From positions 1,984,001-2,048,000 of the forward strand of contig NZ_AP017898.1 in NCBI RefSeq assembly GCF_003609835.1: DNA of 64,000 bases, given 5' to 3'. A program made the translations under genes and the position numbers. The notes beneath the pieces were generated by a model, which searched no databases, had not been told where the DNA came from, and worked only from the letters and a program-made list of their open reading frames with translations. Source of the stretch: Sphingopyxis sp. FD7 (GTDB lineage Bacteria > Pseudomonadota > Alphaproteobacteria > Sphingomonadales > Sphingomonadaceae). Positions 49,388 to 59,700 of this stretch are shown piece by piece. Position 1 is the stretch's first letter, and each line of letters opens with the position of its first letter.

Positions 49388-50638
49388 TTAGGCAAAAGGC
49401 CTATCGATCGACGGCGGCGGTTCGCTGAACCATGTCGGCCCGCTGGCGGTCATGTAAAAACAATCCTCGAGCCGGATGCCGAACTCGCCCGGAATATAAA
49501 TCCCCGGTTCGTTCGAAAAACACATGCCCGGTGCCAGCTTCACCGTCTCGCCGCGCACCAGATTGACCGGCTCATGCCCGTCGAGACCGATGCCGTGCCC
49601 GGTGCGATGCGACGTGCCGGGCAGCTTGTAACCCGGCCCCCAGCCGAGGCTTTCATAATAGGCGCGCACCGCGTCATCGACCGCGCCCGCCGGGGTGCCG
49701 AGCTTCGCCGCGGCGAAGGCGACGTCCTGTCCCTTGCGCATCTGGTCCCAGACCTGCCGCTGGCGCGGGCTCGCCTTGCCGTAAACGAAGCTGCGCGAAA
49801 TGTCGGACTGATAGCCATGGACCGAGGCGCCGCAGTCCATCAGCACCACCTCGCCCGTCTTCACCGCCTGTGGCTTGCCGCTTCCATGCGGATAAGCGCT
49901 CGCCTCGCCGAGCAGAATCAGCTCGAACTCGCTCTTGCCGCCGAGCGCCACGGTCGCGGCGCGCATGATCGCGCCGATCTCGGCGGGCGTCATCCCGGCC
50001 TCGATCCGCGGCGCCGTGTAGCGATAGGCGGCAAGCGTGATGTCGTTTGCGAGCTGCATCAGCGCGATTTCGGCGGGCGACTTGTGCATCCGGCACCCGC
50101 GCACGACGGGCGCGCCATTGACCACGGTGGCGTCGGGCATGGCTTTCTCCAGCCCGTCGACCGCGAAATACCGCACCGTTTCCTCGACGCCGATCTTGCC
50201 CTTCGCCAGCCCGCGCTTGCCAAGCCAGGCCGCGACGGCAGCGAGCGGGTTCTCATCCTCGTTCCACGTCAGCACCTCGGCCGCGATGCCCAGACTTTCG
50301 CGCACCGACGGTTCCTCGAAGTAGGGCGTGACCACCGCCACCTCGCCCTCGCGCGTCAGCACCGCGGCGGTCAGCCGCTCGCTGCGCGACCAGCGCACCC
50401 CGGTGAAATAAATGAGGCTCGACCCCGGCTCGATCAGCAGCGCGCCCATGTCGTTCGCGGCCATCAATTCCCTGGCCTTGGCGATCCGCGCCATGCGCTC
50501 GGCGGCGGTGATCGGAATCGCGGCTGCGGCAAGGTCGGGCAGGTCCGCCGTATCGGCGGCCAAGACCGATACCGATCCCGTTAGCGCGAGCCCAGTCAGC
50601 GCCGCTGTCCCCATGAATTGCCGCCGGTATATCACCAC
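49388..50638 (-). CDS. Exported Xaa-Pro aminopeptidase-like M24 peptidase
   Basis: A 416-residue M24 (pita-bread) metallopeptidase. The N terminus YRRQFMGTAALTGLALTGSV resembles a Tat-type signal peptide (two Arg then a hydrophobic core). Metal ligands appear in order: Asp in VLMDCGASVHGYQSDISR (two Asp), His in HRTGHGIGLDGHE, Glu in CFSNEPGIYIPGEFG and Glu in IRLEDCFYM. The N-terminal creatinase-like domain is present. Starts at GTG 50638 or 50635. Substrate is probably proline-containing peptides; localisation is inferred. Confidence 0.9.
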   Translation of the reverse strand: MVIYRRQFMGTAALTGLALTGSVSVLAADTADLPDLAAAAIPITAAERMARIAKARELMAANDMGALLIEPGSSLIYFTGVRWSRSERLTAAVLTREGEVAVVTPYFEEPSVRESLGIAAEVLTWNEDENPLAAVAAWLGKRGLAKGKIGVEETVRYFAVDGLEKAMPDATVVNGAPVVRGCRMHKSPAEIALMQLANDITLAAYRYTAPRIEAGMTPAEIGAIMRAATVALGGKSEFELILLGEASAYPHGSGKPQAVKTGEVVLMDCGASVHGYQSDISRSFVYGKASPRQRQVWDQMRKGQDVAFAAAKLGTPAGAVDDAVRAYYESLGWGPGYKLPGTSHRTGHGIGLDGHEPVNLVRGETVKLAPGMCFSNEPGIYIPGEFGIRLEDCFYMTASGPTWFSEPPPSIDRPFA

Positions 50639-50652
50639 GCTCTCTCCTGTTC

Positions 50653-50773
50653 CCGTTCGTCCTGAGCTTGTCGAAGCCTGTCCTGAGCGACTGACAAGTC
50701 AGTCGAAGGGAGCCGTTCTTGTTTTCGATGTTCAAAGAAAAGAACAACCCTTCGACAAGCTCAGGGCGAACGG
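50653..50773. repeat. Inverted repeat CCTGAGCTTGTCGAAG family
   Basis: 24-bp arms at 50653-50676 and 50750-50773 match with one mismatch. The centre has a second partial copy (CCTGAGCGACTGACAAGTCA). It lies between the M24 peptidase and the DUF1343 gene on the minus strand. Confidence 0.9.
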
Positions 50774-50789
50774 AGATGGAGGGATATCG

Positions 50790-51995
50790 TCAATAAAGCA
50801 AAAGCCCTTCCACCTCGCCTCTCCATCCCGCCTCGTCAGTCAGCGCCAGCGCGTCGAGGTCGCCCGCAACGGCGCCCGCATCGTCGACCCACTCGCGCAA
50901 GCCCGGCCCGCCGTTGATGACATCGATCGCCAGCACATCGTCGGTATATTCATATTTGAAATCGAGCCCGCGCCAGATCGGATAGTCGGGCCAGAGCGAG
51001 CGGATCGCCTTGAATCCCAGCGCCTGCACGCGCCACGGGCGAAAGGCGGCATGGGCGTACCACGCACCCTCGGCATGGATATGGACGCCGCTGCAAAGGT
51101 GCCCGACATGCTTGTGGAAGGTCGGCTGGAACCAGATGTCGCGCAGCTTGCATCCGGCCAGCCATTCGGGCGCGAGCCGGTACATTTCGGCGATCACCGC
51201 CTTGGCGTCGATGTCGGGCGCGCCAAACAGTTCGAGCGGGCGCGTCGTCCCCCTGCCTTCGCTGAGCGTCGCACCCTCGACCATCACCGTCCCGGCATAG
51301 GCGCGGGCCATGTTGACGTTCGGCGCATTGGGGCTGGGGTTGATCCAGACGCGATCCGTCGGCCAGCCGAAGCCGGGGCCATCGGGTTCCCATCCCTCCA
51401 TCTCGATGACGCGATAGTCGACATCGAGGTTGAAGTGGCGGATGAACCAGCGCCCCATCTCGCCCATCGTCAGCCCGTGGCGCATGACCATCGGCCCGGC
51501 GCCGACGAAGCTTTCCCAGCCGGGGCGCAGGCGCGTCCCTTCGATGGGTCGCCCCGCCGGATTCGGCCGGTCGAGCACCCACACCGCCTTGCCATGCTGC
51601 GCCGCGGCTTCGAGCACATAGAGCAGGGTCGTGACATAGGTGTAGATGCGACAACCGAGATCCTGGAGATCGACCAGCATGACGTCGAAACTGTGCATCG
51701 ACTGGCCCGTCGGGCGGCGCACTTCGCCATATAGGCTGAAACATGGAACCCCATACACCGGATCGGTGAAATCGGGTGATTCCATCATATTGTCCTGAAG
51801 GTCGCCGCGCACCCCATGCTGCGGGCCGAACACTGCCGTGACATTGACCCCCGCGGCAACGAGCGCGTCGAGGCTGTGCGTCAGATCGGCGGTGACCGAT
51901 GCCGGATGCGCGAGCAGCGCGACGCGCTTGCCCTCAAGCGGTTTGCGCAGGTCGGGGTCGGCGAGCAGGCGGTCGATACCGAAGGAAATGGTCAT
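50790..51995 (-). CDS. DUF1343 / NamZ-type exo-beta-N-acetylmuramidase-like protein
   Basis: A 401-residue DUF1343 protein. Characterised NamZ members remove terminal N-acetylmuramic acid from peptidoglycan fragments. Conserved regions: RVALLAHPASVTADLTHSLD, VFGPQHGVRGDLQDNM, MLVDLQDLGCRIYTYVTTLL, VLDRPNPAGRPIEG and TLSEGRGTTRPLELFGAP. No signal peptide is visible, so a cytoplasmic recycling role is possible. It overlaps the upstream DOMON-like gene by four bases (ATGA). Confidence 0.88.
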   Translation of the reverse strand: MTISFGIDRLLADPDLRKPLEGKRVALLAHPASVTADLTHSLDALVAAGVNVTAVFGPQHGVRGDLQDNMMESPDFTDPVYGVPCFSLYGEVRRPTGQSMHSFDVMLVDLQDLGCRIYTYVTTLLYVLEAAAQHGKAVWVLDRPNPAGRPIEGTRLRPGWESFVGAGPMVMRHGLTMGEMGRWFIRHFNLDVDYRVIEMEGWEPDGPGFGWPTDRVWINPSPNAPNVNMARAYAGTVMVEGATLSEGRGTTRPLELFGAPDIDAKAVIAEMYRLAPEWLAGCKLRDIWFQPTFHKHVGHLCSGVHIHAEGAWYAHAAFRPWRVQALGFKAIRSLWPDYPIWRGLDFKYEYTDDVLAIDVINGGPGLREWVDDAGAVAGDLDALALTDEAGWRGEVEGLLLY

Positions 51996-52540
51996 GCCCG
52001 CCCGCGTGCCTCAAGCGTCAGGGCAAAGCAATCGGGATGATGGAAGTCGGGCTGCCCCGGCGGATGCGCGAGCGCCCAATAGCTTTTGGTGCCGTCGAGT
52101 TCCTCGATCACCGCGGACAGGCCGAGCTTCGCGCCGACGTCGGGAAAAATCCCCGGCTCGACGCGCAGCGCATAGCTTTGCTCGCCGCGTTCCGCCGCGA
52201 TTTCCCACGGCGCCAGATCGTCGGACCGCAGCAGCGAGCGATAATCGTCGAACTGGTAACAGGCCCAGCGCCCGTCGGGCGCATAGTTGAATTCGGTATA
52301 ATCCGGCTGCCCCTCTTCGGTCAGGAACGCCTCGAAACAGGTGCTTTCCCACAGGCCGTCGGTGGCGCTGTCGGCGATGACCAGCTCGCCCTCGCCCACG
52401 GGCAGCACCAGATCGGCGATCGCGCCGTCGATCAGGAAGCGCAGCGCAAAGCCATCGTCGAACGACAGGCTGACCTCGACCGCAACCGACCGCACGGCGC
52501 GCGCGGGGGTATCGGGGTGACAGATCAGCTCCTTGCGCAT
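51992..52540 (-). CDS. DOMON-like domain protein
   Basis: A 182-residue beta-rich protein resembling the DOMON-like family of sphingomonads, with blocks [40 protein letters not shown] and [13 protein letters not shown]. Such domains bind sugars or haem in other proteins; no role is known for this one. Its stop overlaps the start of the DUF1343 gene (ATGA), so they are co-translated and may share a cell-wall-sugar role. The ATG at 52540 is used; a TTG at 52549 is possible. Confidence 0.8.
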   Translation of the reverse strand: MRKELICHPDTPARAVRSVAVEVSLSFDDGFALRFLIDGAIADLVLPVGEGELVIADSATDGLWESTCFEAFLTEEGQPDYTEFNYAPDGRWACYQFDDYRSLLRSDDLAPWEIAAERGEQSYALRVEPGIFPDVGAKLGLSAVIEELDGTKSYWALAHPPGQPDFHHPDCFALTLEARGRA

Positions 52541-52581
52541 GCTATCCAAATATCAAACCCCATGCTAAGCGCCCGCCCGCT

Positions 52582-53808
52582 ATGACCAACTATAAATCCG
52601 ACCTGCTGCGCCTTCTCGACGAGCGAGGCTATATCCATCAGATGACCGACGCGGAAGGGCTTGATGCGCTCGCCGCCGCGCAGATCGTCCCCGGATATAT
52701 CGGGTTCGACGCCACCGCGCCCTCGCTCCACGTCGGCAGCCTCGTTCAGATCATGATGCTGCGCCGCCTGCAACAGACGGGTCACAAGCCCATCGTGCTG
52801 ATGGGCGGCGGAACGACGCGGATCGGCGACCCCACGGGGCGCGACGAAAGCCGCAAGATGCTCTCGGACGAGACGATCGCCGCGAACATCGCGTCGATCT
52901 TCAGCATCTTTCAGCAGTTCCTGATTTTCGGCGACGGGCCGACCGACGCGGTGATGGTCGACAATCAGGACTGGCTCGGCAAGCTCGGCTATATCGAGCT
53001 GCTCCAGGAAGTGGGCACGCATTTCACGATCAACCGCATGTTGACCTTCGATTCGGTCAAGCTGCGGCTCGAGCGCGAGCAGCCAATGACCTTCCTCGAG
53101 TTCAATTACATGATCCTCCAGGGTTATGACTTTCGCCACCTGTCGCGCGAAATGGGCGTGCGGCTCCAGATGGGCGGGTCGGATCAGTGGGGCAATATCG
53201 TGAACGGCATGGAGCTGGGCCGCCGCATGGACGGCGCCGACCTCTATGGCCTGACGACTCCGCTGCTCACCACCGCCGCGGGCGCCAAAATGGGCAAAAC
53301 CGCCGCCGGCGCGGTGTGGCTTAATCCCGACCAACTGTCCCATTTTGACTATTGGCAATATTGGCGCAACTGCGACGATCGCGATGTCGGCAAGTTCCTG
53401 AAGCTCTTCACCGACCTGCCGCTCGCCGAGATCGCGCGACTGGAAAAGCTCGAGGGCGCCGAGATCAACGAGGCGAAGAAGATCCTGGCGAACGAGGCGA
53501 CCGCGATGTGCCGCGGTGCCGACGCGGCAAAGGCTGCCGCCGAAACCGCCGCGCAAACCTTTGAAAAGGGGCAGATCGGCGGCGACCTTCCGCACGTCGC
53601 TGCGCCCGCCGAGGGGATCGGCATCGTCGATGCCCTGCGCGAACTCGGCTTCGCCGCGTCGAACAAGGAAGCGCGCCGCAAGCTCGAAGAGGGCGCGGTG
53701 AAGGTCGGCGGCAGCGTCGTTCGCGATCCCGCCTATCGCATCGTCCCGTCCGACGGCGACGTTCCGCTGAGCCTCGGCGCCAAAAAACACGGGCTTGTGA
53801 CCCGTTAA
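52582..53808 (+). CDS. tyrS: Tyrosyl-tRNA synthetase
   Basis: A 408-residue class I synthetase. The HIGH-type motif is in [17 protein letters not shown], the KMSKS-type motif is [13 protein letters not shown], and tyrosine-pocket residues lie in [12 protein letters not shown] and [11 protein letters not shown]-terminal S4 domain ends the protein ([20 protein letters not shown]). It is divergent from the DOMON-like gene. Confidence 0.97.
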   Translation: MTNYKSDLLRLLDERGYIHQMTDAEGLDALAAAQIVPGYIGFDATAPSLHVGSLVQIMMLRRLQQTGHKPIVLMGGGTTRIGDPTGRDESRKMLSDETIAANIASIFSIFQQFLIFGDGPTDAVMVDNQDWLGKLGYIELLQEVGTHFTINRMLTFDSVKLRLEREQPMTFLEFNYMILQGYDFRHLSREMGVRLQMGGSDQWGNIVNGMELGRRMDGADLYGLTTPLLTTAAGAKMGKTAAGAVWLNPDQLSHFDYWQYWRNCDDRDVGKFLKLFTDLPLAEIARLEKLEGAEINEAKKILANEATAMCRGADAAKAAAETAAQTFEKGQIGGDLPHVAAPAEGIGIVDALRELGFAASNKEARRKLEEGAVKVGGSVVRDPAYRIVPSDGDVPLSLGAKKHGLVTR

Positions 53809-53855
53809 GGCGGCAAAGATCATTTACCACTTCTTCAGCATTCCGGTGGAACGTC

Positions 53856-54224
53856 ATGCCCAAACCAACAAGGTCCACGAAAATGCGCAAGATTGACATG
53901 AGCAAGGCCCATTATGTCGGCCTCGACCAGCGGATCGCTCCGCGGAGCGACGTCTATTGCCGCCTGCCCTTCGTCATGCCCGATGGTCGCCAGGAAATGT
54001 GCACCTGCGTCAACATCAGCGCCGACGGTTTGCTGATGCGTTTCGAGCGCGGGCTCGAGCCCGGCGACCTTGTCGTGTTCCGGATGCCGATCATCGGTCG
54101 GGCGGCCGCCAAGGTGGTCTGGTCGCTGGGCGGCAAGACCGGTGTGCAGTTCGAAAAATCCATCTCCGCCGAGGATTATCTGCCGATGATCCGCGCGATG
54201 GGCGCGCGCGGTGACGTGAACTAG
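53856..54224 (+). CDS. PilZ-domain protein
   Basis: A 122-residue single-domain PilZ protein. The RxxxR region is seen as DQRIAPRSDVYCRLPF, and the second motif (D/N)xSxxG is CVNISADGLLM, followed by beta strands FRMPIIGRAAAKVVWSL. PilZ domains bind cyclic-di-GMP; the R...R spacing here (QRIAPR) is slightly altered, so binding is likely but not certain. Later ATGs (53883, 53898) could serve as starts. Confidence 0.86.
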   Translation: MPKPTRSTKMRKIDMSKAHYVGLDQRIAPRSDVYCRLPFVMPDGRQEMCTCVNISADGLLMRFERGLEPGDLVVFRMPIIGRAAAKVVWSLGGKTGVQFEKSISAEDYLPMIRAMGARGDVN

Positions 54225-54231
54225 GCGACGT

Positions 54232-56298
54232 TTAGCCGCTCCTGAGCAGCGGCACCGCCGCATCGCGCTCGAAGAGGTAGAGGCAGAGCCGCACCGCCTC
54301 GCCGCGTGCGCCCTCCATGCCGCCGTCGCGTTCGACGAACAGCCGCGCATCGTCGTGCGCCACGGGCAGCAGCCGTACCAATTGTTCGGGAGCAGCAAGC
54401 CGGTAATCGGCTTCCCCCGACTGTTTGAGGCCCAGAAGCTCGCCGCCGCCGCGCAGTTCGAGATCCTTTTCGGCAATCACGAACCCGTCGTTCGTCTCGC
54501 GCATCAGCGCCAGCCGCTCGCGCGCCGTATCCGACAGGGTCGGCGAACGCAGCAGCAGGCACACCGATTTCGCCGACCCGCGCCCGACGCGGCCGCGCAG
54601 CTGGTGCAGCTGGGCCAGCCCGAAATGTTCGGCATGTTCGACGACCATCAGGCTGGCGGCGGGAACATCGACGCCGACCTCGATCACCGTCGTGGCGACG
54701 AGCACGCCGATCTCCCCGGCCTGGAAGCGCGCCATGACATCGTCCTTGTCGCCCCCCTTCATCCGGCCATGCACCAGCCCGACACGGTCGGCGCCCAGCC
54801 GCTCGCGCAGCAACGCCGCACGTTCTTCGGCCGCGGCCAGCTCGCTCGCCTCGCTCTCGGCGACAAGCGGGCACACCCAATAGGCTTGCGCGCCGGTCGC
54901 AAGATGGCGTTCGAGCGAGGCGACGACCTCGTCCAGCCGCTCGACCGACACGACGCGCGTGTCGACCGGCGTGCGCCCCGGCGGCATCTCGTCGATCCGC
55001 GACACGTCCATCTCGCCATGATTGGCGAGCAAAAGCGTGCGCGGGATCGGCGTCGCGGTCATCACCAGCAAGTGCGGCGGACGGTTGGCCTTTTGGGTGA
55101 GCATCAGCCGCTGCGCGACGCCGAAACGATGTTGTTCGTCGACGACGACCAGCGCGAGATCCCTGTATGTCACCGCCAGCTGGAAAATCGCGTGGGTGCC
55201 GACGAGAATGTCGATGCTGCCGTCGGCCAGCCCCATCAGCGTCGATTCGCGCACCCGCCCCTTGTCGCGCCCGGTCAATATGGCGAGGTTCACCGGCAGC
55301 CCGGCAAGCATCGCCTGCAAGGTCGAAAAATGCTGGCGCGCGAGGATTTCGGTCGGCGCGAGCAGCGCCGCCTGCGTCCCTGCCTCGACCGCCGTGAGCA
55401 TCGCGCGCAGCGCGACCAGCGTCTTGCCCGATCCGACATCGCCCTGCAGCATCCGCAGCATGGGCGTGTCCCGCGCCATGTCGCCCGCAATCTCGCGCCC
55501 GACGCGCTCCTGCGCGCCCGTCAGGCCAAAGGGCAGCTTCAGCGCGCCCGTCAGCCGCCCGTCGCCGGCGATCGCCCGCCCCTTGCGGTTGCGCAGCCCC
55601 TGGCGGATCAGCATCAGCGCGACCTGGTTCGCGAAAATCTCGTCATAGGCGAGCCGGTCGCGTGCCGCCTCGTCGCGGGGGCTGGCATGCGCACGCGCGA
55701 GCGCCTCGCGCCACGCGGGCCAGCCCCGGCTGGCGAGCAGGGGCGCGTCGATCCACTCGGCAAGCTCGGGCCGCCGTTCGAGCGCCACCGCCGCAAGCTG
55801 CGACAGGCGCGCGTTGGTCAGCCCCTCGGTCAGCGGATAGACAGGCTCATGCTCGGCTATCGTACCGCCATCGCCCGGCTCGGCGACATGGTCGGGATGG
55901 ACGATCTGGCGCATGTCGCCATAAAGATCGAGCCGCCCCGACACGCGGCGCGTCTCGCCGAGCGGGAAGAGCTTGCGCGCCAGCCCCGACGTCCGCCCGA
56001 AATAGACGAGCCGCACATGGTCGCCCGCACGGTCGAACGCCTCGACCCCGAACGGCGCACGCGGGCTGCGGCCGGGGCGATAATCCTGCGCGGTCACCTC
56101 GACGATGATCGTCTGCCCCGGCTGCGCGTCGTCGAGCCTGTCGACGGGGATGCGCGAGATGAGCCCGGTCGGCAGGTGGAAGAGCACGTCGACCACCCGC
56201 TCCAGCCCCAGCCGCGCCAGCGGCTTGGCCAGCTGCGGCCCGACGCCTTTCAGGTCGGTGAGCGCGGCAAAGAGTGGATTGAGGATTTCGGGTCGCAT
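54232..56298 (-). CDS. recG: ATP-dependent DNA helicase RecG
   Basis: A 688-residue RecG, which reverses stalled replication forks. An N-terminal wedge/OB region (LKGVGPQLAKPLARLGLERV, GQTIIVEVTAQDYRPG) precedes helicase motifs: motif I GDVGSGKTLVALRAM, motif II VVDEQHRFGVAQR, motif III TATPIPRTLLLA and motif VI QLRGRVGRGSAKS. The C-terminal TRG-like motif region is present. It is divergent from sdhE and mfd, with a palindromic repeat between. Confidence 0.96.
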   Translation of the reverse strand: MRPEILNPLFAALTDLKGVGPQLAKPLARLGLERVVDVLFHLPTGLISRIPVDRLDDAQPGQTIIVEVTAQDYRPGRSPRAPFGVEAFDRAGDHVRLVYFGRTSGLARKLFPLGETRRVSGRLDLYGDMRQIVHPDHVAEPGDGGTIAEHEPVYPLTEGLTNARLSQLAAVALERRPELAEWIDAPLLASRGWPAWREALARAHASPRDEAARDRLAYDEIFANQVALMLIRQGLRNRKGRAIAGDGRLTGALKLPFGLTGAQERVGREIAGDMARDTPMLRMLQGDVGSGKTLVALRAMLTAVEAGTQAALLAPTEILARQHFSTLQAMLAGLPVNLAILTGRDKGRVRESTLMGLADGSIDILVGTHAIFQLAVTYRDLALVVVDEQHRFGVAQRLMLTQKANRPPHLLVMTATPIPRTLLLANHGEMDVSRIDEMPPGRTPVDTRVVSVERLDEVVASLERHLATGAQAYWVCPLVAESEASELAAAEERAALLRERLGADRVGLVHGRMKGGDKDDVMARFQAGEIGVLVATTVIEVGVDVPAASLMVVEHAEHFGLAQLHQLRGRVGRGSAKSVCLLLRSPTLSDTARERLALMRETNDGFVIAEKDLELRGGGELLGLKQSGEADYRLAAPEQLVRLLPVAHDDARLFVERDGGMEGARGEAVRLCLYLFERDAAVPLLRSG

Positions 56299-56403
56299 GG
56301 ATCATCATGTCTAACGCTCGCCGCGCAAAGTTACACCCCCTCTCCCCTTTCGGGAGAGCGCGGCGAGAGTTGGTCCAGCTTCCGACACGCTATCCCCCTA
56401 GCT

Positions 56404-56480
56404 CGTCATCCCGGCGAAGGCCGGGATCTCGCCGGTGCGTAAGAGGGCGAGGGCGAGATCCCGGCCTTCGCCGGGATGAC
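56404..56480. repeat. Palindromic repeat, CGTCATCCCGGC family
   Basis: A left arm at 56404-56433 and right arm at 56452-56480 are near-perfect complements, about 18 bp apart, each with an internal hairpin (CCCGGC, GAAG, GCCGGG). Same structure as 4243-4320, in the recG-sdhE gap. Confidence 0.94.
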
Positions 56481-56537
56481 AAAATCGGGCAAGGCGCTTC
56501 TCTTGATACATCGCGCAACCGCTCTAAAAGGCCCGCC

Positions 56538-56798
56538 ATGATCGACCGCCTCAAACGCCTCCGATTCCGCGCCTGGCACCGCGGCACGCGCGAGGCCGAT
56601 TATATGATCGGCGGCTTTTTCGATCGTTATTCGCCCGTCTGGGGCGAAACCGAGATTGCATGGTTCGAGGCCATGGTCGAGGAGGACGACGTCGACATCA
56701 TGGCGTGGGCGCTCGGCACGGCCGCGCCGCCCGCGCATCTCGACAGGCCCGACCTCATCGCGGCGATGCGCCGGCTCGACTATATCCCGCTGCCATGA
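56538..56798 (+). CDS. sdhE: FAD assembly factor SdhE
   Basis: An 86-residue helical protein of the SdhE (DUF339) family, which promotes covalent FAD attachment to succinate dehydrogenase. The signature RLRFRAWHRGTREADYMIGG matches the RGxxE motif (here RGTRE), followed by EIAWFEAMVEEDDVDIMAW. Lying between recG and mfd is a known alphaproteobacterial arrangement. Its stop overlaps the mfd start (ATGA). Confidence 0.94.
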   Translation: MIDRLKRLRFRAWHRGTREADYMIGGFFDRYSPVWGETEIAWFEAMVEEDDVDIMAWALGTAAPPAHLDRPDLIAAMRRLDYIPLP

Positions 56799-59700
56799 CC
56801 CGAAGTGCTGCCGATATATCTGCCGCGATCGCATCGGCCGCGGCGCCGCTGACGCTCGCGCGCGCCGCCGACGGCTTCCTGCCGCTGCTGCTCGCCGACC
56901 TCGCGCGCGCGAGCGACAGGCGCCTCGTCTATATCGCGACCGACGATGCCGCGATGCAGGCGATCGCCGACGCCGCGCCCTTTTTCGCCCCCGACCTCAC
57001 CGTCCACCGCTTTCCCGCGTGGGACTGCCTCCCTTATGATCGCGCCGGGCCGTCGATGCGCGTCAGCGCCGACCGGTTGGCGACACTCTCCGCCTTGCAG
57101 GCGGCACCGAAGCGCGGCGAGCTGATCCTGACCACCGTTGCCGCGATCACCCAGCGCACGCTCACCCCCTTCCGCATCCGGCAGCTCGCGACGACCTTGG
57201 CGCCCGGCCAGCGGATCGACCGCGATGCGCTCGCCGAGCTGCTCGTCGCCAACGGCTTCAGCCGCGTCGATACGGTCGCCGATCAGGGCGAATTCGCGGT
57301 GCGTGGCGGCCTGCTCGACCTGTTTCCGGCGGGCGATGAGACGGGGCTGCGCGTCGATTTCTTCGGCGACGAGATCGAAAGCATCCGCCGCTTCGACCCC
57401 GCCGACCAGCGCAGCCTGGGGCCCGCCAAGGCACTGCAACTGCTCCCCGCGTCCGAAACCCTGCTCGACGACGCGACGATCAAGCGCTTCCGCTCGGCCT
57501 ATCGCGAATTGTTCGGCGCGCAGGCGACCGGCGATCCGCTCTATCAGGCGGTCAGCGACGGGCGGCGGCAGGCGGGCATGGATCACTGGCTGCCGCTGTT
57601 CGAGGAGCGGCTGGCAACGCTGTTCGACCATGTCGACCCGGCGACGCCGGTGCTGCGCGGCCACCGCACCGATCAGGCCGCCGAGACGCGCTTCGCCGCG
57701 ATCGCCGACTATCATGCCAACCGCGTCGCCGCCGAACGCGAATCGCCGGGCAGCTACCGCCCGCTCGCGCCCGAGGCGCTCTATCTGACCGAGGGCGAAT
57801 GGACCGAAGCAGCGGCGAGGCGCCCGATCCATGTCGTCACGCCCTTCGATGTCCCGCCCGCCGCATCGGTCGTCGATCTCGAAACCTTTGCCGCGCGCGA
57901 TTTCACCCCCGAACGCACCGCCGACCTCAACGTCTATCACAAGGTCGCCGACCATCTGTCGGACGAGCGCCGCAAGGGACGTCGGACGATCATCGCCAGC
58001 TATTCGGCCGGCGCGCGCGATCGCCTGTCCGGGCTGCTTCGCGAGCATGGCGTGACCTCGCTGGTTCAGGTCGAGACGTGGCAGGAAGCGCTGGGCCTTT
58101 CTTCCCCCCTCCCGCTTGCGGGAGGGGTCGGGGGTGGGCCGACTTCTGCACCGACGTCTGAGAATTCGCCCACCCCTAACCCCTCCCGCAAGCGGGAGGG
58201 GAATCAGGTCGCCCTCATCGTCCTCCCCCTCGATCATGGCTTCGCCAGCGACGCGATCAGCCTGCTCACCGAGCAGGACATTCTCGGCGAACGCCTCGTC
58301 CGGCGGCAGAAGCGCCGCAAGAGCGCCGACGCCTTCCTTGCCGAACTCGCGACGCTCAGCGTCGGCGATCTGGTCGTCCATCTCGACCATGGCATCGGCC
58401 GCTATGAGGGACTGACGTCGATCCCGGTCGGGAGCAGCCCGCACGATTGCGTCGCGCTGACCTATGCGGGCGGCGACAAGCTCTACGTCCCCGTCGAAAA
58501 TCTCGACGTCCTCTCCCGCTATGGCGGCGAGAGCGACGGGGTCGCGCTCGACAAATTGGGCGGCGAGGCATGGCAGCGGCGCAAGGCGCGGATGAAGGAG
58601 CGTATCCGCGAGATTGCGGGCGAGTTGCTCGCCACCGCGGCGCAGCGCGCGCTCCGTCCCGGCGAGATACTCGCGCAGGACGCCGCCTATCCCGCCTTCG
58701 CCGACCGCTTCCCCTATCAGGAAACCGACGATCAGGACCGCGCGATCGGCGAGGTGCTCGCCGACATGGCGTCGGGGCGCCCGATGGACCGGCTGGTGTG
58801 CGGCGATGTCGGCTTCGGCAAGACCGAGGTGGCGCTGCGCGCCGCCTTCGTCGCGGCGATGGCGGGGGTGCAGGTTGCGGTGGTGGTGCCGACCACCCTG
58901 CTCGCGCGCCAGCATTTCACGAACTTCGTCGAGCGCTTCAAGGGCTTTCCGGTCAATATCGGCCGCCTGTCGCGCCTCGTTCCCGCCGCCGAGGCGCAAC
59001 GCACCCGCGACGGCCTCGCCAGCGGACAGATCGACATCGTCGTCGGCACCCACGCGGTGATCGCCAAATCGGTCGTGTTCAGGAATCTCGGCCTCGTCAT
59101 CGTCGATGAGGAACAGCGGTTCGGCGTCGTCCACAAGGAGCGGCTCAAACAGCTGAAAGCCGACGTCCATGTGCTGACGCTCACCGCGACGCCGATCCCG
59201 CGCACGCTCCAGATGGCGATGTCGGGGCTGCGCGAGCTCAGCGTCATCCAGACGCCGCCGGTCGACCGGCTCGCGGTGCGCACCTATGTCGCGCCGTGGG
59301 ATCCGGTGGTGATCCGCGAGGCGCTGCTGCGCGAGCATGACCGCGGCGGGCAGAGCTTCTTCGTCACCCCGCGGATCAAGGATCTGCCCGACATCGAGGA
59401 ATATCTGCGCACCCGCGTGCCCGAGATCAAATATGTCGTCGCGCACGGCCAGATGGCGCCAGGCGAGGTCGAGGAACGGATGGGCGCCTTTTACGACCGC
59501 AAATATGACGTGCTCGTTTCGACCACGATCGTCGAATCCGGCCTCGACATCCCCAGCGCCAACACGCTGATCGTCCACCGCGCCGACCGCTTCGGCCTCG
59601 CGCAACTCTACCAGCTGCGCGGCCGCGTCGGACGGTCGAAGACGCGCGCCTATGCCTATCTGACCACACCCGAGGGCGGCGGCATCACCGACACGGCGGA

